Below are positions 34,246-43,074 of a stretch of 64,000 nucleotides of DNA, piece by piece; position 1 is the stretch's first letter, and every line of letters begins with the position of its first letter. The notes below the pieces were generated by a model. That model worked only from the letters and a program-made list of their open reading frames with translations. It was not told the origin of the DNA and ran no database searches. The position numbers and the translations under genes are program-made. Origin of the DNA: Candidatus Geothrix odensensis (lineage in GTDB: Bacteria; Acidobacteriota; Holophagae; Holophagales; Holophagaceae); assembly GCA_016714685.1 (NCBI GenBank), contig JADKCH010000015.1:3576-67575 (forward strand), in the 5' to 3' direction.

Positions 34246-35205
34246 CTACAGGCTCTTGATGGCTGCAATTTCCTGCGGATTCAGGTAGCGCCAGGCGCCG
34301 GGCTTGAGCAGGGGATCGGTCAGGGGGCCGAACTGCACGCGGCGCAGCTTGCTGACCGGGTGGCCCACGGCGGCGAACATGCGGCGGATCTGCTGGTTCT
34401 TGCCCTCGGTGAGCGTGACCTTCAGCCAGGGGTTGTCACCCTTCTCGGCGATCTCGATGTGGCAGGGCTTCAGGCGGCGCCCGCTGAGCAGAAAGCCCTC
34501 CTGGAATTCCTTCAGCAGCTCGGGCCGCGGATTGCGGTGCACCTTCACGAGGTACACCTTGGGGATCTCGTGCTCGGGCCCCGTGAGCACCTGGGCAAGC
34601 GCGCCGTCGTTGGTCATGAGCAGGAGGCCCTCGGAGTTGAAATCAAGGCGGCCCACCGGGTAGAGGCGCCCCGGCACGCCCTTGAGCAGGGCCATCACCG
34701 TGGGCCGGCCCTGATCGTCCTTTACGGTCGTGACATAGCCCTTGGGCTTGTTCATGAGGATGTAGACCGGCGCTTCGCGCTCGATGGGGATCAGGTCTAC
34801 CGTGATCTCGTCTCGGCGGGGGTTGGCGAGAGTGCCGAGCTCGCTGACGGTTCTGCCGTTCACCTGGACGCGGCCATCGAGGATGATCTGCTCGCAGGCG
34901 CGGCGGCTGTCGATACCTGCCGCGGCGAGGATCTTCTGCAGGCGTTCCTGCCCGGCGGACTTGGCTCGGGGTGCGGCGGGGCGGGCGGCTGGTTTTGCGG
35001 CAGCCTTGACCGGGGCTGGGGCAGGGCGCCGAATAGCGGGTCGGCGGGCGGGGCGATCCGCTGGACCGGCAGCGTTGGCGCGGGTGGCGGCACGGGCCGC
35101 AGGCCGCTCGGTCGACCGGGCGGCGGATCGCTCGGCGGCGGTCCTCGTGGTGGCCTTGGCAGTGGCGGGCGCGGTTCGCGGCCCCTTCGGGGCGGGCTTT
35201 CTCAT
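34246..35205 (-). CDS. pseudouridine synthase of the RsuA/RluB family with basic N-terminal extension
   Basis: 319 residues: an 80-residue Arg/Ala/Pro-rich extension, an S4 RNA-binding domain (ERLQKILAAAGIDSRRACEQ, 87-145) and the catalytic domain with D in GRLDFNSEGLLLMTNDG (about 187) and KNQQIRRMFAAVGHPV near 268. RluB modifies U2605 and RsuA U516 of rRNA; the family cannot be split further by eye, though RluB is the closer match in motif style. The basic extension probably contacts rRNA. Faces the DUF2721 gene; pgsA lies 43 bases upstream in the same direction. Confidence 0.88.
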   Translation of the reverse strand: MRKPAPKGPRTAPATAKATTRTAAERSAARSTERPAARAATRANAAGPADRPARRPAIRRPAPAPVKAAAKPAARPAAPRAKSAGQERLQKILAAAGIDSRRACEQIILDGRVQVNGRTVSELGTLANPRRDEITVDLIPIEREAPVYILMNKPKGYVTTVKDDQGRPTVMALLKGVPGRLYPVGRLDFNSEGLLLMTNDGALAQVLTGPEHEIPKVYLVKVHRNPRPELLKEFQEGFLLSGRRLKPCHIEIAEKGDNPWLKVTLTEGKNQQIRRMFAAVGHPVSKLRRVQFGPLTDPLLKPGAWRYLNPQEIAAIKSL

Positions 35206-35247
35206 GGCGGCTCCTTCGGCGTCTCCCGACGCGGAACCACCAGTCTA

Positions 35248-35817
35248 TCAGGCCACCGGGGTCCGGGAGGCCCGCATGAAGTAGTGGATGCCCGAGGCCA
35301 GCACCAGGGCGGCCACCAGCCAGTACATCTCGGGCAGCAGGGGATCCATCCAGGGGCGGTAGCCCAGGGCGTTGAACAGCAGCCCCAGGGAGACCGCGCA
35401 CAGCTGGATGGCGGTGCTCAGCTTGCCCAGCAGGCTTGGGTGGAACTTGCTGTCACTCAGGCGATCCACGGAGGCGAAGGCGTAGAAGGAGATCACCAGA
35501 TCGCGGGTGATGGCCAGGATGGCCACCCAGACAGGAATGGGTGCGGTCATGCCATTGGTCCGCCAGGCCATGAGGATGAAGGCGGTCGTCATCAGGAGCT
35601 TGTCCGCGGCGGGGTCCATCAGGGCCCCCAGGTCCGAGCGCTGGTTGAAGGTCCGGGCGATGAAGCCATCCAGCAGGTCGGTGAACCCCGCCGCGGCGAA
35701 GAGGATGAAGGCCTGCCAATGGTGGCCGTACCAGACCGCGATGGCGAAAAAGGGGATGGCCAGGATCCGCAGCAGAGTCAGCGCGTTGGGGAGGGTCAGT
35801 GACTTGGAGGGATTCAT
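35248..35817 (-). CDS. pgsA: CDP-diacylglycerol-glycerol-3-phosphate 3-phosphatidyltransferase
   Basis: 189 residues, integral membrane. It makes phosphatidylglycerol phosphate. The CDP-alcohol phosphatidyltransferase motif is complete: DLLDGFIAR followed by DLGALMDPAADK. LTLPNALTLLRILAIP is the typical N-terminal helix. The RluB/RsuA gene follows closely and is probably co-transcribed. ATG at 35817. Confidence 0.9.
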   Translation of the reverse strand: MNPSKSLTLPNALTLLRILAIPFFAIAVWYGHHWQAFILFAAAGFTDLLDGFIARTFNQRSDLGALMDPAADKLLMTTAFILMAWRTNGMTAPIPVWVAILAITRDLVISFYAFASVDRLSDSKFHPSLLGKLSTAIQLCAVSLGLLFNALGYRPWMDPLLPEMYWLVAALVLASGIHYFMRASRTPVA

Positions 35818-35859
35818 CCAAATGAGTTTAGACGGAGATCACATCCACAGGTTCCCACC

Positions 35860-35887
35860 TTGTTCCACGCTAGGGGTGAGCTACACT
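35860..35887 (+). promoter_or_regulatory. candidate promoter for feoAB
   Basis: TTGTTC, 16-base spacer, TACACT, 19 bases before the feoA start. No convincing Fur box overlaps it in what I can see. Confidence 0.4.
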
Positions 35888-35906
35888 GGTTGATGGAGTT
35901 GAGACT

Positions 35907-36152
35907 ATGACTCAAAATCCTCCGATTCCTTTAAGTCTTCTCCAACCTGGGGATCAGGGAGAGGTTGTTCTGGTGCAGGCGCAGGGATCGGTTCGCCAGC
36001 GGCTGTTGGAAATGGGCTTCATCCGCGGAGCGCGGTTGCGCGTCGAGAAGCTTGCGCCTCTGGGTGATCCCATGGAACTCGTGATCAAGGGCTATCACCT
36101 TTCCCTGAGGCGGGACGAGAGTTCCTGCATCCTCGTCCAGCCGGTGCCCTGA
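35907..36152 (+). CDS. feoA: ferrous iron transport protein A
   Basis: 81 residues, SH3-like beta-barrel of FeoA: LSLLQPGDQGEVVLVQAQGS, LLEMGFIRGARLRVE and DPMELVIKGYHLSLRRDE, all family hallmarks. It regulates FeoB at the inner membrane. The stop overlaps the feoB start (TGATG), so translation is coupled. Confidence 0.95.
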   Translation: MTQNPPIPLSLLQPGDQGEVVLVQAQGSVRQRLLEMGFIRGARLRVEKLAPLGDPMELVIKGYHLSLRRDESSCILVQPVP

Positions 36153-38323
36153 TGACCCTGACCGTCGCCCTCGCGGGCAATCCGAACTGCGGCAAGACCA
36201 CCCTCTTCAACGCGCTCACCGGGGCGCGGCACCATGTCGGCAACTGGCCTGGCGTCACTGTGGAACGCCGTAGCGGGACCTTCGAGCACGGGGGCACCAC
36301 CATGGAGGTGGTGGACCTCCCTGGCACCTACTCGCTGGCCGCCCGCAGCGAGGATGAGCGGGTGGCCGTGCATTTCCTGGCCTCGCCCGAAGTGGACCTG
36401 GTCCTGAACGTGCTGGACGCCTCCAACCTGGAGCGCAACCTCTACCTCAGCACCCAGCTGCTGGAGCTGGGCAAGCCCGTGGCCTTCGTCCTGAACATGG
36501 TGGATGACGCGGAGAATCGCGGCGTCCGCATCGACGTCCCGGCCCTGGAGCTGCTGCTCGGAGGCCCGATCATTCCGACCGTGGGGAACCGCGAGCAGGG
36601 CATCACCGAACTCAAGGAACTGCTCGGCACCATGGCCCGGGGCGAGTCCAACCGCTGCCGAAGCATCACCGTGGACTACGGCCACGACATTGAAGGTGAG
36701 CTCGCAAAGCTGCAGAAGGAGATCTGCCGGGACGAGCAGCTGGAGGCCGCCATGCCGCCCCGGTGGCTGGCCCTGCAGCTGCTGGAGAACAACGTCGAAG
36801 CCAAGCGCGTGGTCAGTGAGAGCCATGCCAGTGAGGCCATCACGCAGCAGCTGGCCAAGAGCTTCGCCTTCCTCGAACCGCACCTCGGCGCCGATGGTGC
36901 GACGTTGGTGGCCGAGCGCCGCTACGGTTTTGCCCACGGCCTGGTCAAGGAAGTGGCCACGGCGCCGGACGACAAGAAATCGCCCACCGCCAAGCTGGAC
37001 GCGCTCCTCACGCACCGGGCCCTGGGCATCCCCATCTTCATCGCCATCCTGGCCTTGGTGTACTCGCTCTCCTTCATCCTCGGGAAGATCCCCCAGGACT
37101 GGATCGCGGATGGCTTCAAGGCCCTCTCCACCTTCGCCGCCAACCGCCTTCCCGCGGGCGAGCTGACCAGCCTGCTGGTCGACGGCGTCATTCCCGGCGT
37201 CAGCGCGGTGATCGTGTTCGTGCCCGTGATCATGATCCTCATGGGCTGCATCGCCTTCCTGGAGGACACGGGCTACATGGCCCGGGCGGCCTTCATCATG
37301 GATCGCCTCATGCACGTGATGGGCCTGCACGGGAAGAGCTTCATCCCCCTCATCATGGGCAGCGGCTGCAACGTGCCGGCCATTCAGGCCGCGCGAACCA
37401 TCGAAAGCCCCCAGGACCGCCTCATCACCATGCTGGTGACGCCCCTCGTGAGCTGCTCGGCGCGCCTGCAGGTCTACATCGTCATCGCCGGCACCTTCTT
37501 CACGCCCTTCAAGGCGGCCCTCGCCATCCTCGCCATGCACTTCCTGGGGCTTGGCCTCGCGGTGCTCATGGGCCGCCTGCTGCGCAGCGCGCTGTTCAGC
37601 GGACCCAGCTCCCCCTTCGTGATGGAACTGCCACCCTACCGGCTGCCCATGCTGAAGGCCACCCTCATCCACATGTGGGAGAAGGGGTCCGTCTTCCTCA
37701 CCCGCGCCGGCACCACCATTTTTGCCGGTGCCACCCTGGTGTGGTTCCTGTCCCGGTATCCGGGCATCGCCAACCGGGAGTGGACGCTGGAATACCAGCA
37801 GCAGCGTCAGGCTGTGGCGGCCCTGAACCTGCCCGCCGCCGAGTCCGAGGACCGCCTGCGGGACCTGCAGCTGGCCCATGAGAGTCGCATCGTGAACACC
37901 AGCCTGGCCGCCCGCCTGGGCCAGAAGGTGGAGCCGATCCTGCGCCCCATCCTGGATCCCGACCACAAGCGGGCCGAGGCCTGGAAGGATGTCATCGCGC
38001 TGACGGCGGGATTCGTCGCCAAGGAGATCGTGGTCTCCACCATGGCCGTCATCCACCAGGCCAGTGACGAGCCCAAGGAAGGCGAGCGCCTCAGCCCGCT
38101 CCAGGTGGCTCTGCGGGATGGCTCTGGCCTGACGCCCCTCACGGCCCTGGCCTTCATGGTGTTCACCCTCATCTACACGCCCTGCATCGGCACCATCGCC
38201 ATGATCCGCCGGGAGGCCGGCAGCTGGCGCTGGGCGGCCTTCACGGTGGGCTACGGCCTGGTCCTTGGCTGGGGACTGGCCTGGATGACCGTGGCCGTGG
38301 GCCGCGCCATGGGTTTCGCGTGA
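36152..38323 (+). CDS. feoB: ferrous iron transport protein B
   Basis: 723 residues: N-terminal GTPase domain with G1 GNPNCGKTTL, G3 DLPGTY and G4 NMVD, a helical GDI-like spacer, then the membrane core (SFILGKIPQDWIADG onward, two GATE repeats with FLEDTGYMARAAFIMDRLMH and MGSGCNVPAIQAARTIES). Imports Fe(II) across the inner membrane, mainly under anoxic conditions, which fits a nitrate-reducing lifestyle. Length is typical. A 48-residue Cys-rich membrane protein follows seven bases later. Confidence 0.95.
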   Translation: MTLTVALAGNPNCGKTTLFNALTGARHHVGNWPGVTVERRSGTFEHGGTTMEVVDLPGTYSLAARSEDERVAVHFLASPEVDLVLNVLDASNLERNLYLSTQLLELGKPVAFVLNMVDDAENRGVRIDVPALELLLGGPIIPTVGNREQGITELKELLGTMARGESNRCRSITVDYGHDIEGELAKLQKEICRDEQLEAAMPPRWLALQLLENNVEAKRVVSESHASEAITQQLAKSFAFLEPHLGADGATLVAERRYGFAHGLVKEVATAPDDKKSPTAKLDALLTHRALGIPIFIAILALVYSLSFILGKIPQDWIADGFKALSTFAANRLPAGELTSLLVDGVIPGVSAVIVFVPVIMILMGCIAFLEDTGYMARAAFIMDRLMHVMGLHGKSFIPLIMGSGCNVPAIQAARTIESPQDRLITMLVTPLVSCSARLQVYIVIAGTFFTPFKAALAILAMHFLGLGLAVLMGRLLRSALFSGPSSPFVMELPPYRLPMLKATLIHMWEKGSVFLTRAGTTIFAGATLVWFLSRYPGIANREWTLEYQQQRQAVAALNLPAAESEDRLRDLQLAHESRIVNTSLAARLGQKVEPILRPILDPDHKRAEAWKDVIALTAGFVAKEIVVSTMAVIHQASDEPKEGERLSPLQVALRDGSGLTPLTALAFMVFTLIYTPCIGTIAMIRREAGSWRWAAFTVGYGLVLGWGLAWMTVAVGRAMGFA

Positions 38324-38330
38324 GGCGGCC

Positions 38331-38477
38331 ATGATCCAGACGCTCATCGTCACGACCGCCGTCGGCCTGTCGGCTTTCCATTTCCTCCGAGGCGCCTACC
38401 TGGCCCTCTGTGACTCCAGGGGTGGCAGCTGCGGGAAGTGCAGCACCAGCGGATGTCCAGTGGCCCGCAAGGGGTGA
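38331..38477 (+). CDS. FeoB-associated Cys-rich membrane protein
   Basis: 48 residues, too short for routine ORF listing. One membrane helix (MIQTLIVTTAVGLSAFHFL) and a C-terminal Cys cluster (CDSRGGSCGKCSTSGCPVAR, four Cys). Small proteins of exactly this build commonly follow feoB in bacteria without FeoC. It starts seven bases after feoB, with GAGGCGG upstream, so it is the third gene of the feo operon. The Cys cluster may hold iron or a cluster and help FeoB; that is inference. Confidence 0.85.
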   Translation: MIQTLIVTTAVGLSAFHFLRGAYLALCDSRGGSCGKCSTSGCPVARKG

Positions 38478-38526
38478 CGGCCCCAAAGAGCCCCGCGGTG
38501 CCATCCTGAACCCGGCGGGAGGTCCC

Positions 38527-39180
38527 ATGCGCTTCGTGTTCGAGCAGCTCCGGGTCGGCGGCGATCGCAACTTCGGCTACCTCCTGGGTGATCGGGAGGC
38601 TGGCGTGGGTGTGCTGATCGATCCCTCGTACACGCCGGAGGCCGTGGTCAAGCGAGCCTGGGCGCAGGGACTCCGGATCACCCACATCCTCAACACCCAC
38701 GGCCACCTGGATCACACCAACGGCAACGAAGCAGCCAAGGCGCTCACTGGCGCCATGGTGGCAGGCGGGCCCGGCCACCCCGGGCCCGTGGACCTCGTTC
38801 TCGAGGATGGTGATCGCGTGCCCTTCGGCGCCTTCTCGATTCGCACCTGGCACGTACCCGGCCACTACCATGACCACCTCGCCTTCTTGGTGGAGGGGCA
38901 GGATGCCGCCTTCACCGGCGACCTGCTCTTCGTGGGGAAGGTGGGCGGTACTCAGACCGAGGCCGATGGCCGCGCCGAATGGGAGAGCCTCCAGCGCCTG
39001 CTGCGGGAATGGCCCGACCACACCACGGTCTGGCCAGGTCACGACTACGGCGCCCGGCCCAGCTCCACCATCGCCTGGGAACGCCGAACCAATCCCTTCC
39101 TGCTCTGCCCGGATGCGGCGGCCTTCCTGCAGGCCAAGCAGGAGTGGGCGGGTTTCAAGGCGAGGCACGGCCTGCGCTGA
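38527..39180 (+). CDS. MBL-fold metallo-hydrolase, glyoxalase II-like
   Basis: 217 residues of the metallo-beta-lactamase fold. Metal motif THGHLDH (62-68), then H in VPGHYHDHLAF (about 116), GDLLFVGKVG (Asp) and WPGHDYG (His near 173) complete the binuclear site. This pattern fits hydroxyacylglutathione hydrolase-like or persulfide dioxygenase-like enzymes; which one is not certain. GGAGG precedes the ATG at 38527. It may be read together with the feo operon. Confidence 0.85.
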   Translation: MRFVFEQLRVGGDRNFGYLLGDREAGVGVLIDPSYTPEAVVKRAWAQGLRITHILNTHGHLDHTNGNEAAKALTGAMVAGGPGHPGPVDLVLEDGDRVPFGAFSIRTWHVPGHYHDHLAFLVEGQDAAFTGDLLFVGKVGGTQTEADGRAEWESLQRLLREWPDHTTVWPGHDYGARPSSTIAWERRTNPFLLCPDAAAFLQAKQEWAGFKARHGLR

Positions 39181-39321
39181 GCCGCTGGATTGAAGGCAGG
39201 TCTGCTGGGCGGGCTCGGATCTCCCCGGTGTGGGTCTGGCCACGACATATCGATTGGTCAGGATCGCCTAGATCTAACGATCTAATTAAAGTATTAATTG
39301 TATTTAAGCAAAAATTTCTCG

Positions 39322-39349
39322 TTGCGACAGCAATCGGGATCTCTATTCT
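39322..39349 (+). promoter_or_regulatory. sigma-70-like promoter of the 56-residue membrane protein
   Basis: TTGCGA, 16-base spacer, TATTCT, 32 bases before the start codon at 39381, within an AT-rich 200-base gap that also contains TAGATC-TAAC-GATCTA (39269-39284). Confidence 0.5.
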
Positions 39350-39380
39350 GGTCATTGGAACCCCCACATAGGAGATCCCA

Positions 39381-39551
39381 ATGAACCTGCTTCCCGTCTT
39401 CTCTGCCATCGCCATTGCGGCCACGGCCTACCTGGGTGTGGACAATCCCGGACGCGCCATCGCCGCTCAGCTGGGTATCGCCGTCGTCACCCTGCTCGGG
39501 ATGGGGATCGGCTGGTGGAAGGAATCCAGGTATTCCACCAAGACCATCTGA
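39381..39551 (+). CDS. small membrane protein (56 aa) upstream of nap
   Basis: A short frame with good support: AGGAG at proper spacing, sigma-70-like promoter, and hydrophobic content. Two short hydrophobic stretches (LLPVFSAIAIAATAYLGV and AAQLGIAVVTLLGMGIGWW) separated by a polar turn (DNPGRA), basic end KESRYSTKTI. No known family that I recognise. It is 170 bases upstream of napA with its own promoter. It is not a clear NapE, but a small Nap accessory membrane role cannot be excluded. Confidence 0.65.
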   Translation: MNLLPVFSAIAIAATAYLGVDNPGRAIAAQLGIAVVTLLGMGIGWWKESRYSTKTI

Positions 39552-39662
39552 GGGCCCCGGCCACCAGGTATTCCGCCTGGATTCTGGGCAGCCGACTTCT
39601 CTTGCATTTTCTTGATTTGCGTATTTAAATATATAAAAATAAAATAGTTATTGATAAAGACA

Positions 39663-39682
39663 AAATATCCGGTCGGATATTT
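39663..39682. promoter_or_regulatory. palindromic operator upstream of napA
   Basis: AAATATCCG-GT-CGGATATTT, two perfect nine-base arms. It lies about 40 bases before the napA start and covers the -35 position relative to a TATCCT -10-like hexamer (39693-39698), which itself lacks a -35. The position suits a repressor site or a class II activator site. It does not match FNR (TTGAT-N4-ATCAA). Confidence 0.65.
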
Positions 39683-39721
39683 AGGACTAATCTATCCTAG
39701 ATCATCCCTCCGGAGGTCACC

Positions 39722-42463
39722 ATGGCCTTGTCGCTCAACCGTCGGACCTTCCTCAAGGCCGGCTTCACCACCGCCACCATTGGCGCCACGGGGCTGCCGC
39801 TGGAGGCCCTGCCCGCCGAGGCCAAGGGCTGGAACTGGGAGCGGGGCGTCTGCCGGTTCTGCGGCACGGGCTGCGGCATCCGCGTCGCCTCGAAGGATGG
39901 CCGCGTGGTGGCCGTGAAGGGCGATATCCAGAATCCCGTGAACCGCGGCCTGCTCTGCGCTAAGGGCTATGCCTGCGCCCAGATCCTCTACGGCCAGGAC
40001 CGGCTGACGAAGCCGCTCCTGCGCAAGAAGGACGGCAAGTTCGACAAGCAGGGCGACTTCGTCGAAGTGTCCTGGCAGGAGGCCTTCGACGTGATGAAGG
40101 CGCAGTGGTCCAAGGCCCACCAGGTCCTGGGTCCCACGGGCGTGGCGGTCATGGGCTCCGGCCAGTACACGATCATGGAGGGCTACGCCGCGGTGAAGCT
40201 GGTGAAGGCCGGCTGGCGCTCCAACAACCTCGATCCCAACGCGCGCCACTGCATGGCCTCGGCGGTCGCGGCCTTCATGCAGACCTTCGGCATCGATGAG
40301 CCCTCGGGCTGCTACGACGACATCGAACTCACGGACACGGTGGTGACCTGGGGCGCCAACATGGCCGAGATGCACCCCATGTTGTGGGCCCGCGTCATCG
40401 ACGAGCGGCTGCGGCGGCCCAGCTACCGGATCATCAACCTCACCACCTACGCCAACGCCACCTCCGAGGGCGCGGACCTGGAGATCGTCTTCAAGCCCAA
40501 TACCGACCTGGCCATCTGGAACTACCTGGCCCGGGAAGTGGTGAAGCGGGGCGCCGTGGACAAGGACTACGTGGCCAAGCACTGTGTCTTCGCCGCGGGC
40601 CCCACGGACATCGGCTTCGGCCTGCGGGAGGACTCGGTCAAGGCCTACGCGGCCGAGAAGGACACCCAGGCCCGTCAGAGGACCGTGGTGCTGACCCGGG
40701 AAGAGGCCATCGCGCGGGGCCTGGATCCCGAAGCCAGACACGAGAAGGCCCAGACCGCCTCCGGCAGCGCCCAGCGGCACTGGGTCATCTCCTTCGAGGA
40801 GTTCCAGAAGGGCCTCGAGCCCTACACGCTGGACTTCGTGGCGGCCCTGGCCAAGGGCGATCCTGATGAATCCCTGGAGGCCTTCAGGGCCAAGCTGGTC
40901 CAGCTCGCCGACGAGTACGCGAACCCGGCCCGCAAGCAGGTCTCCTTCTGGACCATGGGCTTCAACCAGCACACCCGCGGCACCTGGGTGAACGAGCAGG
41001 CCTACATGCTGCACCTGCTCACGGGCAAGCAGGCCCGGCCCGGCGCCGGCGCCTTCTCGCTGACGGGCCAGCCCTCGGCCTGCGGCACCGCCCGGGAGGT
41101 GGGCACCTTCGCCCACCGCCTGCCCGCAGACATGAACGTGGACGATGCGGCCCACCGCCAGCACTCCGAGGAGATCTGGAACCTGCCGCACAACACCCTC
41201 AATCCGAAGATCGGCAGCCACATCGTCCAGATGATGCGTGACCTGGAGGACGGCAAGGTCAAATGGCTCTGGGTCCAGGTCACCAACCCGTTCCAGTCCT
41301 CGGCCAATGCCAACCATTGGATCGAGGCCGCCCGCAAGCTCGACAACTTCATCGTGGTGTCGGACGTCTATCCGACCCTGTCCTCCAAGGTGGCGGACCT
41401 CATCCTGCCTTCCGCCATGATCTACGAGAAGTGGGGCGGCTACGGCAACGCCGAGCGGCGCACCCAGCTCTGGCGCCAGGTGGTGCTGCCCCCGGGGGAG
41501 GCCCGCAGCGACGTGTGGCAGATGATGGAATTCTCGAAGCGCTTCACGCTCTCCGAAGTCTGGGGCGAGCAGCCGGTGCCCGGGCTGGAGGCGCTGGGCT
41601 ACGAGAAGGGCAAGCTGCCCTCGGTTCTCGCTGCGGCCATGATCCTGGGCCACAAGCCCGACAGCACCCTCTATGACGTGCTCTTCGCCACGCCTGCCGC
41701 CAAGAAGTTCGCCTGGCCTGATCCCGTGGCCTTCGGCAGGCCCAACTCCACCGTGGTCCACGCAGACATCAAGTGGTTCCCTGAAAAGGCGCTGTTCGAG
41801 GAGTACCGCCGATTCGGCCTGGGCCATGGCCACGACTTGGCGCCCTTCGATGTCTACTTCAAGCGCGAGGTTTCCGGCCTGCGCTGGCCCGTGGTGGACG
41901 GCAAGGAGACCCGCTGGCGCTTCAACGACCAGTACGATCCCTATGCGAAGAAGGGCTCCGGCATTGATTTCTACGGCAAGGCCCTGAAGAAGCTCCCCTC
42001 CGGCACCCTGGAAGGCCCCAAGCCCGGTGATCCCGTGGCCCTGCCCGGCAAGGCCAAGATCTTCTTTCGACCCTGGCAGGAGCCCCCGGAGTCGCCCGAC
42101 GCGACCTATGATCTCTGGCTCTGCACCGGGCGTGTCCTGGAGCACTGGCACTCGGGCTCCATGACCCGGCGCGTGCCCCAGCTCCACGCCGCCGTGCCCG
42201 AAGCCCTGCTCTTCCTCCACGCCAAGGATGCCGAGAAGCGCGGGCTCAAGGCGGGCGACCTCGCCTGGGTCGAGTCCCGGCGCGGCAAGATCCAGGCTCG
42301 CGTCACCCTGGGGGGCCGCAACAAGATGCCGCGCGGGATGGTCTACGTGCCCTGGTTCGACGAGGGCGTGTTCATCAACAAGGTGACCCTCGATGCCACC
42401 TGTCCCATCTCCAAGGAAACCGACTTCAAGAAGTGCGCCGTCCGCATCTCGAAGGTCGTCTAG
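39722..42463 (+). CDS. napA: periplasmic nitrate reductase, catalytic subunit
   Basis: 913 residues. Reduces nitrate to nitrite in the periplasm. Twin-arginine signal RRTFLKAGF (7-15); [4Fe-4S] cysteines VCRFCGTGCG ... GLLCAKGY (about 43-82); the molybdenum Cys in NARHCMASAVAAFMQTFG (about 178); and bis-MGD segments throughout. It is longer than the enterobacterial type (about 830) and close to the epsilonproteobacterial length class, with an extra stretch near 310-380. CGGAGG precedes the ATG. Only napB follows; there is no napC, napD, napGH or napF in the window, so electron supply and maturation must be encoded elsewhere. Confidence 0.93.
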   Translation: MALSLNRRTFLKAGFTTATIGATGLPLEALPAEAKGWNWERGVCRFCGTGCGIRVASKDGRVVAVKGDIQNPVNRGLLCAKGYACAQILYGQDRLTKPLLRKKDGKFDKQGDFVEVSWQEAFDVMKAQWSKAHQVLGPTGVAVMGSGQYTIMEGYAAVKLVKAGWRSNNLDPNARHCMASAVAAFMQTFGIDEPSGCYDDIELTDTVVTWGANMAEMHPMLWARVIDERLRRPSYRIINLTTYANATSEGADLEIVFKPNTDLAIWNYLAREVVKRGAVDKDYVAKHCVFAAGPTDIGFGLREDSVKAYAAEKDTQARQRTVVLTREEAIARGLDPEARHEKAQTASGSAQRHWVISFEEFQKGLEPYTLDFVAALAKGDPDESLEAFRAKLVQLADEYANPARKQVSFWTMGFNQHTRGTWVNEQAYMLHLLTGKQARPGAGAFSLTGQPSACGTAREVGTFAHRLPADMNVDDAAHRQHSEEIWNLPHNTLNPKIGSHIVQMMRDLEDGKVKWLWVQVTNPFQSSANANHWIEAARKLDNFIVVSDVYPTLSSKVADLILPSAMIYEKWGGYGNAERRTQLWRQVVLPPGEARSDVWQMMEFSKRFTLSEVWGEQPVPGLEALGYEKGKLPSVLAAAMILGHKPDSTLYDVLFATPAAKKFAWPDPVAFGRPNSTVVHADIKWFPEKALFEEYRRFGLGHGHDLAPFDVYFKREVSGLRWPVVDGKETRWRFNDQYDPYAKKGSGIDFYGKALKKLPSGTLEGPKPGDPVALPGKAKIFFRPWQEPPESPDATYDLWLCTGRVLEHWHSGSMTRRVPQLHAAVPEALLFLHAKDAEKRGLKAGDLAWVESRRGKIQARVTLGGRNKMPRGMVYVPWFDEGVFINKVTLDATCPISKETDFKKCAVRISKVV

Positions 42464-42473
42464 GAGAGCCACC

Positions 42474-42929
42474 ATGAGCCGACTCAGCCTTGCCCTGACC
42501 CTCTGCGCCCTCTCCCTGTCGGCCGCCAAGCCGCCGGCCAAGCCGATCCCGGACCGCAACCTGGGCCTGTCCCGCACCTCGGTGTTCGACGTGCCCGCGC
42601 CTCCCGCCTATCGGGATGAGGCCTCGGACCCCGGCGAGAAGCCGCTGCCCAAGCGCATCAACCGGGAGTACCCGCCGGTCATCCCCCACAGCGTGGCGGA
42701 CAGCCTGCCCATCACCCGAAGCACCAACCTCTGCCTGGACTGCCACGCGGTGCCTGGCCCCAAGAAGAAGGGCGAGGCCACGCCCATTCCCGCCAGCCAC
42801 TTCGTGGACCTCCGTCATGCTCCCGAAGCCAAGGGCACCCAGGTTGTCGGCGCCCGCTACATCTGCATTTCCTGCCATGTGCCTCGAACTGACGCACCGC
42901 CCCTGGTGGGGAGCAGCTACCGGCCCTAG
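42474..42929 (+). CDS. napB: periplasmic nitrate reductase, dihaem cytochrome c subunit
   Basis: 151 residues with signal peptide (LSLALTLCALSLSA). Two CxxCH haem sites: CLDCH (about 82-86) and CISCH (about 127-131), with the NapB-type spacing and the IPHSV...I segment in front. It passes electrons to NapA. GGAGA lies upstream and the gene starts ten bases after napA, so they are one operon. Confidence 0.92.
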   Translation: MSRLSLALTLCALSLSAAKPPAKPIPDRNLGLSRTSVFDVPAPPAYRDEASDPGEKPLPKRINREYPPVIPHSVADSLPITRSTNLCLDCHAVPGPKKKGEATPIPASHFVDLRHAPEAKGTQVVGARYICISCHVPRTDAPPLVGSSYRP

Positions 42930-42966
42930 GAACCCCAGTCCCATTTCTGATTGATCTGCAACCTGA

Positions 42967-42993
42967 CTTGTTTCATGTTGAGCCTGAAACAAG
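42967..42993. terminator. hairpin between napB and glgC
   Basis: CTTGTTTCA / TGAAACAAG, a perfect nine-base stem with a nine-base loop, 38 bases after napB. There is no T run, so it may be a Rho-dependent end, an mRNA stabiliser, or a binding site. Confidence 0.5.
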
Positions 42994-43074
42994 CAGGTAC
43001 CGGTCTGCCGCGTTCTCTCCCATGGGGGAGTCCTCGTGGCCTTGGCCCACGATTCAGGAATGGAAGGTGTCCTC

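Noticed and set aside
36095..38353. A 752-residue frame antisense to feoB
   Set aside because: His/Gly/Gln-rich shadow of a strongly conserved feoB gene.
39692..42577. A 961-residue frame antisense to napA
   Set aside because: Shadow of napA; no family-like sequence.
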